In this document: piece by piece, positions 52,687 to 63,013 of the stretch
Position numbering within the stretch: the stretch's first letter is position 1
Layout of the letters: the number at the start of each line of letters is the position of its first letter
DNA from: Amycolatopsis mongoliensis
GTDB taxonomy: Bacteria; Actinomycetota; Actinomycetes; Mycobacteriales; Pseudonocardiaceae
Length of the DNA: 64,000 nt
NCBI RefSeq assembly: GCF_030285665.1
Contig: NZ_CP127295.1
Coordinates: 1,798,001-1,862,000, forward strand
Direction: 5' to 3'
The notes under the pieces: generated by a model
Told to the model about the DNA's origin: nothing
What the model saw: the letters and a program-made list of their open reading frames with translations, nothing else
Database searches by the model: none
Translations under genes and position numbers: made by a program

Positions 52687-53278
52687 CGCGCGGCCTGCTG
52701 GGTGATGGCCTGCGCGGCCACCGTCCCGTCGTCGCCCACCTGCCCCTGGACGACGACCGTCGAGCCCGGCTTGAGGTCGGAGAGCTTGCCCTGCTGGGTG
52801 ACGCCGACCGTGGTCGAGTCCGATGTGGACACCTTGACGTCGTCGCCCTGGGCGGTCTTGACGTAGACCGTGGTGCCGTCGACGCGGTCGACCGTGCCCG
52901 TGGTGCCGCGCCCGCCCGCGCCGCGGAAGCCGCCACCCTGCTGGCCGGTGCCGCCCTGAGTCCCCCTTGGGTGCCGCCGGCCGGCCGGGTGGGCGTCGCT
53001 GAAGACGACGAACCGAACGCCGCGTGCGTCCAGGCGCCGCCGCCGAACGCGATCGCGAGCACGACGAGCCCGGCCAGCACCATGGTGGTGCGGGAAAACG
53101 GCTTCGCGGCGCGGCGCATCTCGGCGTTCAGGTCACCCTCGACCGCCGGGCGGGCGACGATCTGCTCCGCGGTCGGCTCCGGAGCGTCGCTCTCACGGGA
53201 AAGCGCCGCCAGGGGAAGCTCGGTCGTCGGGTCGTCCCCGGGGGCCGAGCCCGGCGGGTTCGTCGTGGACGAAGACAT
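52683..53278 (-). pseudogene. DUF5666-like membrane-anchored protein, frameshifted in a G-run
   Basis: The gene starts with ATG at 53278 (AAGGAG upstream), has a membrane helix near residues 66-86 and a Gly/Ser linker. At the C5 run at 52962-52966 (G5 in the sense strand) the frame is lost; what follows would be Arg/Ser/Pro-rich junk. Adding one base restores a repeat-like GTQGGTQGG followed by GTVDRVDGTTVYVKTAQGDD, VGVTQQGKLSDLKPGSTVVV and [14 protein letters not shown], ending at TAG 52683-52685. That is a full DUF5666 module in 198 codons. It is either a true or switchable frameshift or a sequence error. Confidence 0.75.
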
Positions 53279-53315
53279 AGGCGAAGACTCCTTACTCGTG
53301 ACGCACGGCGGCGGT

Positions 53316-54517
<1,202 letters not shown>

Positions 54518-54521
<4 letters not shown>

Positions 54522-55222
54522 GAGACCGCTCCGACCGCGCGAGTGACCTCGTCCGACACGATGAGGCCGTCGTCGACCCGCACGACGCGGTGCGCGTGGT
54601 GCGCGACCTCGTCCTCGTGCGTGATCACGACGATGGTGCGGCCGAGCTGGTTGAGCCGGTCGAAGACGCCGAGGACGTCCTCGGTGCTGCGGCGGTCCAG
54701 GTTGCCGGTCGGCTCGTCCGCCAGCAGCATCGCCGGGCCGGTGACCAGCGCCCGCGCCACGGCGACGCGCTGGATCTGCCCGCCGGAGAGCTCGCTGGGG
54801 AGGTGCTTGGCCCGGTCGGACAGCCCGACCATCTCGAGCGCCGCGAGCGCGCGCCGCCGCCGTTCCGACCGGCGGAGTCCACTGTAGACGAGCGGAAGCT
54901 CCACATTGGACAAAGCGGACGTCCGCGGCACCAGGTTGAACGACTGGAAGATGAAGCCGATCTTCCGGTTGCGCAGCAACGCCAGTTGCCGTTCGTTCAG
55001 CCGGCCGACGCCGAATCCGTCCAGCAGGTACTGGCCGGACGTCGGGACGTCGAGGCAGCCGAGCATGTTCAGCAGGGTCGACTTGCCCGAGCCCGAGGCA
55101 CCCATGATGGCGACGTACTCGCCGGGCCACACGGTGAGGTCGACGCCGCGCAGCGCGTGCACCGCCGTCTCGCCGGCGCCGTAGGTCTTGCGCAGTCCGG
55201 AGACCGCGATCACCGGGTTCAC
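54518..55222 (-). CDS. MacB-type ABC transporter ATP-binding protein
   Basis: A 234-residue ATPase of the LolD/MacB group. Walker A GASGSGKST is at residues 41-49, the Q-loop in IFQSFNLVPRTSAL, the signature LSGGQIQRVAVARAL (Ile for the usual Gln at one position), Walker B AMLLADEPTGNLD and the switch histidine in VVITHEDE. It powers the neighbouring permease. The GTG start overlaps the HlyD-like gene stop (GTGA). Confidence 0.93.
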
Positions 55223-56508
55223 CCGCGGCCGCCGAAGCCGCCGCCGGTGCCCGTGCCGCGCTGGCCGCCGCCGGGGAAGCCCCCGGTCCCGCCGCCGGGG
55301 AACCCGCCGGTGCCACCCGTCCCGGTGCCGGTGCGGCCGGTGCCGGTGCCGCCGGTCGCGGCCGTCGCGGTGAGCACCACGTTCTCGCCCTCGGTCAGCC
55401 CGGAGGTGATCTGCACGGTCGACTCGCCGCGGATGCCGACCTGCACCTGGCGCGTGACGTTCTGGCCGTTCTCCTGCACGGTGACGACGTTGGTGTTGCC
55501 GGCCGTCGTCACGGCCGCGGCCGGCACGCTCAGCGCGTTCTGCGCCTCGGCGACGGTGATCACGACGCTCGCCGACTGGCCGGGCCGCAGTCCGTCCGGC
55601 GGGTCGGTCAGGGCCAGCTGCGCACCGTAGGACACGACGCTGCCGCTCGTCGTCGGCGTCAGGTTGATGCTCGAGACGGTCGCCTGGACCGGCTTGTCCG
55701 GCAGCGCGTTGAGCGTCACGGTGGCCTTCTGGCCCGCCTTGACCTTGCTGACGTCGATCTCGGCGACCGAGGTGTTCACGACCAGGCCGGTCATGTTCGT
55801 GATGGTGATGAAGCCACTGCTGGAGCTGCTACTGCTACTGGCCGCGGCGCTGTTCGAAGATCCCTGCCCGCCTTGGCCGCTGCCGCTGGAGGACGGCTGG
55901 GCGCTGCTGCTCGACGCGGAGCCGCTGGAGGACTGCTGCCCGACCGTGCCGTTGACCGCGGTCACCGTGCCGGCGCCGGGCGCGACGAGCGTGGTGTTGT
56001 CGAGCGCTTCCTGCGCGGTCTGGACGTCGAGCTCGGCCTGGTCCAGCTTCGCCTGCGCCGACGTGACGCTGGTGGCCGCCGACTGCGTGCTGTTCTGGCT
56101 GTTCTGCCCGGTCGCCGGGGTGCTTTCGGCGGTCTCGGCGGAGTCGAGGTTGTCCTGCGCGACGGCGAGGTTCGCTTTCGCGACCTGAAGCTGCTTCGCC
56201 GCCTGCGTGCTGTCGATGGTGGCGAGCTTCTGGCCGGCGCTCACGACGTCGCCGACCTTCACGTCGATCGAGGTGACCTTCCCGGCCGACGAGAAGTTCG
56301 CCGCGCCGGTGTAGCTGCTGGCGAGGGTCCCGGCGGCGGAAATGGTTTCGGTGACCGTCGCGCGGCGCACCGGGGTGCTGCGGGTCTGCGCCTGCGCCGT
56401 GTTCGGTTCGGGGCTGAATGCCTGGTATATCCCGAAACCCGCTCCGGCCAGCAGTACGACCAGAGCACCGTTGATCACCCATGCCTTCGAGGCACGCACG
56501 CGCGTCAT
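55219..56508 (-). CDS. HlyD/MacA-like periplasmic adaptor protein
   Basis: A 429-residue membrane-fusion-type protein. One N-terminal helix is at about residues 10-30. It is followed by a biotinyl-lipoyl half (VTETISAAGTLASSYTGAANFSSAGKVTSIDVKVGDVVSAGQKLATID, shown as GKVTSIDVKVGDVVSAGQ), a coiled-coil with an Asn/Gln/Ser-rich tip and a poly-Ser insert, then beta-barrel domains. The C-terminal tail is Gly/Thr-rich (GGTGGFPGGG repeats). In a Gram-positive there is no outer membrane, so it probably extends the transporter through the wall. It is the first gene of the operon. Confidence 0.88.
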   Translation of the reverse strand: MTRVRASKAWVINGALVVLLAGAGFGIYQAFSPEPNTAQAQTRSTPVRRATVTETISAAGTLASSYTGAANFSSAGKVTSIDVKVGDVVSAGQKLATIDSTQAAKQLQVAKANLAVAQDNLDSAETAESTPATGQNSQNSTQSAATSVTSAQAKLDQAELDVQTAQEALDNTTLVAPGAGTVTAVNGTVGQQSSSGSASSSSAQPSSSGSGQGGQGSSNSAAASSSSSSSSGFITITNMTGLVVNTSVAEIDVSKVKAGQKATVTLNALPDKPVQATVSSINLTPTTSGSVVSYGAQLALTDPPDGLRPGQSASVVITVAEAQNALSVPAAAVTTAGNTNVVTVQENGQNVTRQVQVGIRGESTVQITSGLTEGENVVLTATAATGGTGTGRTGTGTGGTGGFPGGGTGGFPGGGQRGTGTGGGFGGRG

Positions 56509-56570
56509 GCGGCAACCCTGCTGCCGCTGTTTAGCAATTGACTGTTCGTTCCCTGTGCGGGAGCTGTGTA

Positions 56571-56909
56571 TCAGGCCTTCGGTTCGCGGTGCCGCGCACG
56601 GACCGCGAGCGAGAGCTGACGGATCGCGTCGACCAGCAGGAGCACGGCCACGGTGCCGAGCCCGATGGCGGCGGCGAGCATCCCGCCGAAGTACCGGTGC
56701 GACTCGAGCGCCGCACCGTCGTCGGTGTGCGTGACGACGGTGGCCGCACCGCCGTGCCAGAGCGCGTAGGCGGCCCACCCGGCGGCCACGGCCAGCACGA
56801 CTTCCACGACGGCGACGAGCGTCCGCCACGGCTTGTGCAGCCGAGCGCGCGGGCCGGGTTCTTCCGGCGGCCAGAGCTCGGCCCCGGTGGGCTGCGGGAG
56901 GTCGATCAC
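56571..56909 (-). CDS. Small two-helix membrane protein
   Basis: A 112-residue protein with two hydrophobic helices (about 28-50 and 74-96), starting VIDLPQPTGAELWPPEEPGPRAR. The GTG at 56909 is the only sensible start, since upstream codons are in the linker of the preceding gene. It has no Shine-Dalgarno and lies 13 bp after the previous stop, so it is probably co-translated. Function unknown. Confidence 0.5.
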   Translation of the reverse strand: MIDLPQPTGAELWPPEEPGPRARLHKPWRTLVAVVEVVLAVAAGWAAYALWHGGAATVVTHTDDGAALESHRYFGGMLAAAIGLGTVAVLLLVDAIRQLSLAVRARHREPKA

Positions 56910-56922
56910 AGGAGGGATTTTC

Positions 56923-57369
56923 TCATGCTTCCTTCGGCGTCGCCCGGACGAGCCGGTCGAGCGCGTCCTGGAGGGCTTCGACGTCCTTCGCCCACGCCAG
57001 GACGACCGTGCCGTCCACCAGCTCGACCGGTAGGGAGTCGTACTTGCGCGGGACCGACCAGCCGCCACCGAGCACTCGCGCCCCGACCGGGGCGCCGACG
57101 TCCTTCACCGACGCCAGCTGGTCCGCCGCGACCTTCTCGCGGCCCTGGCGCAGCTGCTTCGTCGTGACTTCCAGCGAAAGGAACCGGCGCCGCGCGTACA
57201 CCCACGGCACGGTGATCACGCACAGCCCGGCGCCGACCATCACCCAGCCCACGACGTGCACCGGCCCGCCCGTGGCGAGTTCCGCCAGCGCGCCGACCAG
57301 CGCGAACACCGGGCCCCACACGATGGCGGCCCAGCTCACGCCGGATTCGGCGTAGAGCCGGTCGCTCAC
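56923..57369 (-). CDS. Membrane protein, DUF3093-like
   Basis: A 148-residue protein that begins VSDRLYAESGVSWAAIVWGPVF. It has two helices within residues 10-58, followed by a soluble PH-like part (VYARRRFLSLEVTTKQLRQG, DSLPVELVDGTVVLAWAKD). This order resembles actinobacterial DUF3093 proteins, though I am not certain of the family. GTG start with a four-base overlap with the preceding gene. Function unknown. Confidence 0.55.
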   Translation of the reverse strand: MSDRLYAESGVSWAAIVWGPVFALVGALAELATGGPVHVVGWVMVGAGLCVITVPWVYARRRFLSLEVTTKQLRQGREKVAADQLASVKDVGAPVGARVLGGGWSVPRKYDSLPVELVDGTVVLAWAKDVEALQDALDRLVRATPKEA

Positions 57370-57908
57370 GGCTTCCGGCCGGCCTTCGGGAAGTAGCCGG
57401 CCACCGAAGGCAGGTACATCAGGATCAGCGCGATGACGAACAGCAGCACCGCGACCAGCGTCAGGTAGTTGATGATCGGGGCGACGACCATGATCAGCAG
57501 CACCATCACGATCGGCAGGATCGTCAGCACCGTCCGGGCCGAGCGGGTGCCTTCGCGGGCCTTGTACGCGAAGAGCAGGAACAGCAGCACGAACACGATC
57601 GACCCGCCGAGCAGGTACCACAGCAGCGCCGTGACGCCGTCCGCGATCATCTGCGGCGTGTACTTCGGGTCGGTGGTGCCCTTGACGTACTGGTCGATGA
57701 CCGCGGACTTGCTGGTCAGCAGCTGGACGTAGCTGAGGATCAGCACCACACCGCCGCCGAGCCACAGCCAGAACGAGATCGCCACCGGCCGCGGCGGCGT
57801 CGCTTTCGGTGCCTTCTGCCCCGGCAGCACCGGGTCCGGCGAGCGGCCCTGCTTGCGGCGTTCGTCGTCGGTGAGACCGCTGAGGTCCTCGGTGTCCTTG
57901 TCCGTCAC
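57366..57908 (-). CDS. Four-helix membrane protein of unknown function
   Basis: A 180-residue protein. A charged N-terminal 40 residues with DDERRKQGRSPDPVLPGQK precede four hydrophobic helices (about 43-64, 92-113, 122-142 and 146-166). It starts with GTG, 17 bp after hemB, and overlaps the next gene by four bases, so hemB and these three small membrane genes likely form one transcript. I do not recognise the family. Confidence 0.6.
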   Translation of the reverse strand: MTDKDTEDLSGLTDDERRKQGRSPDPVLPGQKAPKATPPRPVAISFWLWLGGGVVLILSYVQLLTSKSAVIDQYVKGTTDPKYTPQMIADGVTALLWYLLGGSIVFVLLFLLFAYKAREGTRSARTVLTILPIVMVLLIMVVAPIINYLTLVAVLLFVIALILMYLPSVAGYFPKAGRKP

Positions 57909-57925
57909 GCGGTGACTCTAACCGG

Positions 57926-58897
57926 TCAGTCCAGCCAGGCAGCGGCCTCGGCGGCCCAGTACGTGAGGATCATGTCGGCGCCCGCGCGGCGGATCGACGT
58001 CAGCACCTCGAGGATCGTCCGCTCGCGGTCGAGCCAGCCGTTCGCCGCGGCCGCCTCGACCATCGCGTACTCGCCCGAGATGTTGTACGCCGCCACCGGG
58101 ACCGGGGAGATGTCCGCGGCCGCCTTGATGACGTCCAAATAGGACAGCGCGGGCTTGACCATGATCATGTCCGCGCCCTCGGCGAGGTCCAGCTCGATCT
58201 CGCGCAGCGCCTCGCGGCCGTTGCCCGGGTCCTGCTGGTAGGTCTTGCGGTCGCCCTTGAGCTGCGAGTCGACGGCCTCGCGGAAGGGGCCGTAGAACGC
58301 GCTGGCGTACTTCGCGGAGTAGGCGAGGATCGCCTTGTCGCGGTGGCCGGCCTCGTCGAGCGCGCGGCGGATGACGCCGATCTGGCCGTCCATCATCCCG
58401 GACGGCCCGAGCACGTGCGCCCCGGCTTCGGCCTGCGCGACGGCCATCTCGGCGTAGATGCGCAGGGTGGCGTCGTTGTCGACCACGCCGTCGGCGTCCA
58501 GGACGCCGCAGTGGCCGTGGTCGGTGAACTCGTCGAGGCACGTGTCGGCCATCAGCACGGTCGCGTCACCGAGCTCGTGCCGCAGGTCGCGCAGGGCGAC
58601 GTTGAGGATGCCGCGCTCGTCGACCGCCCCGGAGCCCTCGGCGTCGCGCGTGGCCGGGATGCCGAAGAGCATGAGCCCGCCGACCCCGGCGTTGACCGCG
58701 TCGACGGCGGCCTTCCGCAGCGTGTCGCGGGTGTGCTGGACGACGCCCGGCATGCTCGAGATCGCCTTCGGCTGGTCGAGGCCCTCGGCGACGAACATGG
58801 GGAGGATCAGCTGGCGTGGCCGCAGCGTCGTCTCACCCACCAGCCTGCGCATGGCCGGGGTGGTGCGGAGCCTGCGGGGACGATGCTCTGGGAACAC
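57926..58897 (-). CDS. hemB: Porphobilinogen synthase (HemB)
   Basis: Enzyme of 323 residues that condenses two 5-aminolevulinates. It starts with [33 protein letters not shown], the usual HemB start. The metal-binding loop is [19 protein letters not shown], with two of the three zinc cysteines (the middle one is Asp). The substrate lysines are in [13 protein letters not shown] (near 194) and [10 protein letters not shown] (near 247). The start is GTG with GGAAGG only one base upstream, which is very close, so a leaderless start is possible. An in-frame TAA lies just upstream. Confidence 0.95.
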   Translation of the reverse strand: MFPEHRPRRLRTTPAMRRLVGETTLRPRQLILPMFVAEGLDQPKAISSMPGVVQHTRDTLRKAAVDAVNAGVGGLMLFGIPATRDAEGSGAVDERGILNVALRDLRHELGDATVLMADTCLDEFTDHGHCGVLDADGVVDNDATLRIYAEMAVAQAEAGAHVLGPSGMMDGQIGVIRRALDEAGHRDKAILAYSAKYASAFYGPFREAVDSQLKGDRKTYQQDPGNGREALREIELDLAEGADMIMVKPALSYLDVIKAAADISPVPVAAYNISGEYAMVEAAAANGWLDRERTILEVLTSIRRAGADMILTYWAAEAAAWLD

Positions 58898-59000
58898 CCT
58901 TCCAAGTTACTCCGCGCGGTCCGGCGGAAGTTCCGCAAGGGTGCCCAGCGGCCGCTTCCGCACGATGAGCGTGCGGGTCGCGACCCGCGGGGCCGAAAAG

Positions 59001-59051
59001 CCGTGAAGGCCTCCTTCCCGGCCTTTACAGCCGGTAAGGAGGCCTTCACGG
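59001..59051 (-). terminator. Hairpin terminator after hemD fusion (dispersed repeat family 1)
   Basis: 22-base arms 59001-59022 and 59030-59051 with a single mismatch and 7-base loop, beginning 11 bp past the hemD stop on the minus strand. The tail CTTTTCGG follows in sense direction. Arms and tail match the terminator after korB at 3548-3606. Confidence 0.8.
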
Positions 59052-59062
59052 ACCAACGAACC

Positions 59063-60595
59063 TCAGGAGCGGCGGGCCCGCTTCGCCTTGCGCGGCGGCG
59101 GCAGCGCACCCTCCGCGCGAAGCCGGGCGGCGTGCTCGGCCAGCGCGTCCACCAGGTGCGGCACGTCCGCCTTCTCCGGCTGGACGTCGACCCGGAGCCC
59201 GAACTCGACCGCGGTCTCCGCGGTCTTCGGGCCGATGCACGCGACCAGCGTGCGGGTGTGCGGCTTGCCGGCGATGCCGACCAGGTTCCGCACGGTCGAG
59301 GACGAGGTGAAGCAGACCGCGTCGAACCCGCCGGTCTTGATCATCTCGCGGGTCTCGGCGGGCGGCGGCGCGGCCCGGACGGTCCGGTAGGCCGTCACGT
59401 CGTCGATCTCCCAGCCGCGCTCGCGCAGGCCGGCCGACAGCGTCTCGGTGGCGATGTCCGCCCGCGGCAGCAGCACGCGGTCGACCGGGTCGAGCACGTC
59501 GTCGTACGGCGGGAACTCGGCCAGCAGGCCTTCCGACGACTGCTCACCGGCCGGGACCAGCTCGGGGATGATGCCGAACGAGCGCACCTTCTCCGCGGTG
59601 GCCGCGCCGACGCAAGCGATCTTCACGCCGGAGAACGCGCGGGCGTCCAGGCCGAACTCCTCGAACTTCTCCCACACCGCGCGCACCGCGTTGGTGGAGG
59701 TGAAGACGATCCACTGGTAGCGGCCGTCGACCAGGCCCTTGACCGAGCGCTCCATCTGCGCCGGGCTGCGGGGCGGCTCGACCGAGATGGTCGGCACCTC
59801 GTGCGACGTCGCGCCGTGGCCGCGCAGGCGCTCGGCCATCTCGCCGGCCTGCTCCTTGGTGCGCGGCACCAGGACCTTCCAGCCGTAGAGCGCCCGCGAC
59901 TCCCACCAGGACAGCTTCGAGCGGTGCCCGGCGGCCTGGCCGATCGTGACGATCAGCGGCCCGACGAGCTCGCCCGCGTCGTTGGCGACCTTCTCGAGCG
60001 TGGTGTCGAGGGTGCGTTGGGTGTTGATGGTGCCGTTCGCGGTGACCGCGACCGGGGTCGACGCCGGGACGCCGTTGCCGGTCAGCGCCGACGCGGCCTC
60101 GGCCAGGTGGGCCGACGTCGCGTGCAGCACCAGCGGGCCCGGCGAGGCGGCCAGGGCCGCCCAGTCGACGTCGCCGCGGACGTCGACCTCGGTGTGCGTG
60201 CCGCCCAGCGCGACGCCCGCGTAAGCCGGGACGGCCGCGCCCGGCGAGACGCCCGGGATGATGTCGAACACGGCGCTCGTGCGCGCGACCGCCTGCACCT
60301 CGGCCACCACGGCCGGGGTGGTCAGCGGGTCGCCCGCGATCAGGCGCAGCACCAGCCGGCCGGCCTTGGCCTCGGCGGTGAGGTCCTTGGCGACCTCGGC
60401 CGCCTCGCCGACGGCGGGCCGGACCTCGGCACCCTCGGCCGCCATGGCCAGCACGGCCTGGGGCACGTCGGGGTCGGTCACCACGACCTCGGCCTTGGCG
60501 AGCAGTTCCTGGGCACGGACCGTGAGCAGGCCGGCGTCGCCGGGCCCGGAGCCCACGAACGCTACGCGCCCGGTGGTCTTTCGCGCGGGGGTCAT
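59063..60595 (-). CDS. hemD: Uroporphyrinogen-III synthase fused to a SUMT-like methyltransferase domain
   Basis: A 510-residue two-domain protein. Residues 1 to about 240 have the SUMT (CobA-type) fold, with VAFVGSGPGDAGLLTVRAQELL and RLIAGDP, but the catalytic stretch after GDP (normally PFVFGRGGEE-like) reads LTTPAVVAEV, so methyltransferase activity is doubtful. Residues about 245-500 are HemD, with VLVPRTKEQAGEMAERLRGHG and FDAVCFTSSSTVRNLVGI, which closes hydroxymethylbilane to uroporphyrinogen III. The C-terminal tail is basic. AGAGGAG precedes the ATG. The fusion is typical of actinobacteria. It ends the rex-hemACD operon. Confidence 0.9.
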   Translation of the reverse strand: MTPARKTTGRVAFVGSGPGDAGLLTVRAQELLAKAEVVVTDPDVPQAVLAMAAEGAEVRPAVGEAAEVAKDLTAEAKAGRLVLRLIAGDPLTTPAVVAEVQAVARTSAVFDIIPGVSPGAAVPAYAGVALGGTHTEVDVRGDVDWAALAASPGPLVLHATSAHLAEAASALTGNGVPASTPVAVTANGTINTQRTLDTTLEKVANDAGELVGPLIVTIGQAAGHRSKLSWWESRALYGWKVLVPRTKEQAGEMAERLRGHGATSHEVPTISVEPPRSPAQMERSVKGLVDGRYQWIVFTSTNAVRAVWEKFEEFGLDARAFSGVKIACVGAATAEKVRSFGIIPELVPAGEQSSEGLLAEFPPYDDVLDPVDRVLLPRADIATETLSAGLRERGWEIDDVTAYRTVRAAPPPAETREMIKTGGFDAVCFTSSSTVRNLVGIAGKPHTRTLVACIGPKTAETAVEFGLRVDVQPEKADVPHLVDALAEHAARLRAEGALPPPRKAKRARRS

Positions 60596-60678
60596 CTGTG
60601 CGTTTCTCCTCTTGCGGCGGCCGCGCGCGATCGCACGGCCACAGGTCTCCTACGTCTGTGAAGCGCCCCGAAGGTCGC

Positions 60679-61626
60679 TTACTGCGCGGGGCCGGAGAGG
60701 GCTCCGGCTCCGAGGTCCAGCAGCTCGGCGGCCAGGTCCTTGCCCAGCTGGGCAGCCTGGTCCTTGTCGGCGAGCGCGATGGCCCGGACCATGTCCACCG
60801 CGCCGTCCTCGCCGTCGACCGCGGCGGTGCCGCGCAGCGAGATCCGTTCCACGACCTTGCCCTCGGCGTCGAGATCTTCAACGATCTCGGCGAGCGCGCC
60901 CACCGGCGCGCTGCACCCCGCCTCGAGCGCGGCCAGCAGAGCACGCTCGGCCGTCACCGCGGCCCGCGTGCTCTCGTCGTCCAATGTGGATGCGAGCAGC
61001 TGCTCGAGGTCCACGTCGGCGGTCCGGCACTCCACCGCCAGCGCACCCTGGGCGGGCGCGGGCAGCATCTGGATCGGGTCGAGGGTCTCGGTGATCACCT
61101 CGGCCAGTCCGACCCTGGCCAGTCCGGCACGCGCGAGCACCACGGCATCCAGCTCGCCGTCGGTGACCTTGCGCATGCGGGTGTCGATATTGCCGCGAAT
61201 CGGCACGATTTCCAAACCGAGACCGAGCGCGCGCAGCTGCGCGGTGCGCCGCGCCGCGCCGGTGCCCACCGTCGAACCCGGCGGCAGCTCGCCCAGCGTC
61301 AGCCCGTCGCGCGCGATCAACGCGTCCCGTGGGTCTTCGCGCGGCGGCACGGCGGCGAGCGTGATACCCGGCTCGGGTGCGGTCGGCAGGTCCTTGTACG
61401 AGTGGACGATGACGTCGACCTCGTTGCGCAGCAAGGCTTCCCGCAGCGCGGAGGTGAACACGCCGACGCCGATCGTCGCGATGGGCGCCAGCGACTTGTC
61501 GCCGGGGGTGGTCACCTTGACGATCTCGACCTCGACGCCGGTGGCGCGCAGCGCGTCGGCGACGGTCCCGGTCTGGGTGAGCGCGAGCTTCGAGCCGCGG
61601 GTCCCCATGCGAATGACTCTGGTCAC
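60679..61626 (-). CDS. hemC: Hydroxymethylbilane synthase (HemC)
   Basis: Porphobilinogen deaminase of 315 residues. It starts with [23 protein letters not shown], has [28 protein letters not shown] (substrate-binding arginines and Asp), and the dipyrromethane cofactor cysteine in [11 protein letters not shown] near residue 237. It makes the linear tetrapyrrole from four porphobilinogens. GTG start, two bases after hemA; 83 bp before hemD. Confidence 0.96.
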   Translation of the reverse strand: MTRVIRMGTRGSKLALTQTGTVADALRATGVEVEIVKVTTPGDKSLAPIATIGVGVFTSALREALLRNEVDVIVHSYKDLPTAPEPGITLAAVPPREDPRDALIARDGLTLGELPPGSTVGTGAARRTAQLRALGLGLEIVPIRGNIDTRMRKVTDGELDAVVLARAGLARVGLAEVITETLDPIQMLPAPAQGALAVECRTADVDLEQLLASTLDDESTRAAVTAERALLAALEAGCSAPVGALAEIVEDLDAEGKVVERISLRGTAAVDGEDGAVDMVRAIALADKDQAAQLGKDLAAELLDLGAGALSGPAQ

Positions 61627-61628
61627 TA

Positions 61629-62936
61629 CTACTTCTTCTCTGGTGGGGGCTTCGGGCTCGCCATCGCGGCGGGTGCCTGCGGGTCGAGGCAGAACAGTTC
61701 TCGCAACGCGTTCGCGTAGTCGGTCTCGGCGGTCTCGGCGGCCAGCTGCTTGACCCGCACCGTCGGCGCGTGCAGCAGCTTGTCGACCACCCGGCGGACC
61801 GTGCGGCCGACCTCTTCGCGGACGGCGCCGTCGAGTTCGGGCAGCCGGTGGTCCAGCCGCAGCAGCTCGGCGTCCACCACCTCGGCCGCACGGCGGCGCA
61901 ACGCCGTCACCGTCGGGGTCACTTCGGCGCTGCGCTGCCCGGCGAGGTAGTCGCGGACCTCGTCGAGGACGATCCCGGTCGCCTTCGCCGTCTGGCGCTC
62001 GGTGGTCGGGGTGCCGGCTTCGCGCATCCGGCGCTGGATGGTGGCCAGGTCCACGACCCGGACGTCGGCCAGCTCGCCGACCGCCGGGTCGACGTCGCGG
62101 GGCAGGCCGAGGTCGCAGACGGCGAGGGCCCGGCCGCTGCGCGGCAGGACCTGCGCCGGCGCGAACACAGCGTCCTGCGCTCCGGTGCAGCAGATCACGA
62201 TGTCGGCGTCGCGCACGGCTTCGGCGACCCCGGACAGCGGGATCGCGCGGGCCGGCACGCCCTGGTCGGTGACGTTCGCGGCGAGGCGGCGGGCGCGGGC
62301 GTCGGTGCGGTTGGCGACGGTGATCTCACCGATCCCGGCCTTGCGCAGCTGCGACGCGCTCAGCGCGCCCATCGACCCGGCGCCGACGATGACGGCGTGC
62401 TTGCCGGTGACGTCGCCCGCCGCGGCGAGCGCCTCGGACACGACCGACGCGCCGAGGGTGTCGAGCCCGGTCTCGGTGTGGACGCGCTTGCCGACGCGCA
62501 GCGTGGTCTGGATCAGCTCGTGCAACGTGCGGCCGACGGTGCCGGCCTCGCGCGCGGTGGCGTAGGCGGACCGGATCTGGCCGAGGATCTGCGTCTCGCC
62601 GACGACCATCGAGTCGAGGCCCGAGGTGACCGAGAACAGGTGCTCGACGGCAGCGCCGGCGTAGTGCACGTACAGGCTGTCGTAGAGGTCGGCCGGTTCC
62701 ATCCCGGACTGGCGGGACAGCACGCCGGTGACGTCGTCGAGGCCGCCGTGGAACGTCTCGACGACCGCGTAGACCTCGATCCGGTTGCACGTCGAGACGA
62801 GCATGACCTCGCTGACGTGCTCGGCCTGCTGCAGCTCGTCGAGCACCTTGCCGATCTCGGGCGTCGGCACCGCGACGCGCTCGAGCGTGCTCAGCTCCGC
62901 ACTCCTATGCGAGAGACCGACCGCCAACACGCTCAT
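61629..62936 (-). CDS. hemA: Glutamyl-tRNA reductase (HemA)
   Basis: First enzyme of the C5 pathway, 435 residues; it reduces glutamyl-tRNA with NADPH. It starts with [22 protein letters not shown], has the catalytic Cys50 in [14 protein letters not shown], and the Rossmann motif [16 protein letters not shown] near residue 182, then a C-terminal dimerisation helix bundle. Its ATG overlaps the stop of a 26-codon ORF (ATGA), which itself overlaps rex; hemA translation may depend on that chain. Confidence 0.96.
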   Translation of the reverse strand: MSVLAVGLSHRSAELSTLERVAVPTPEIGKVLDELQQAEHVSEVMLVSTCNRIEVYAVVETFHGGLDDVTGVLSRQSGMEPADLYDSLYVHYAGAAVEHLFSVTSGLDSMVVGETQILGQIRSAYATAREAGTVGRTLHELIQTTLRVGKRVHTETGLDTLGASVVSEALAAAGDVTGKHAVIVGAGSMGALSASQLRKAGIGEITVANRTDARARRLAANVTDQGVPARAIPLSGVAEAVRDADIVICCTGAQDAVFAPAQVLPRSGRALAVCDLGLPRDVDPAVGELADVRVVDLATIQRRMREAGTPTTERQTAKATGIVLDEVRDYLAGQRSAEVTPTVTALRRRAAEVVDAELLRLDHRLPELDGAVREEVGRTVRRVVDKLLHAPTVRVKQLAAETAETDYANALRELFCLDPQAPAAMASPKPPPEKK

Positions 62937-63013
62937 GCCGTCACCTCGCTGACGCTCGGTGAGCGCCTGAGCGGCTGCGCTGTGCCGAATGATTCACTCG
63001 CAAGCTCGCTCAT
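62933..63013 (-). CDS. 26-codon ORF coupling rex to hemA
   Basis: An ATG at 63013 overlaps the rex stop (ATGA) and opens a 26-residue ORF ([20 protein letters not shown]...). Its stop TGA overlaps the hemA ATG (ATGA). There is no in-frame stop and no gap on either side, although the 80-bp space has no other reason to be open. No good ribosome binding site is seen for it, so it would be translated by reinitiation after rex. The peptide has no signal or helix signature. It may serve only to carry ribosomes to hemA. Confidence 0.45.
   Translation of the reverse strand: MSELASESFGTAQPLRRSPSVSEVTA

Noticed and set aside
58343..60661. Long plus-strand ORF opposite hemB and hemD
   Set aside because: Shadow frame across two well-supported genes; composition Arg/Gly/Asp/Val-rich without motifs. 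It also runs through the terminator hairpin.
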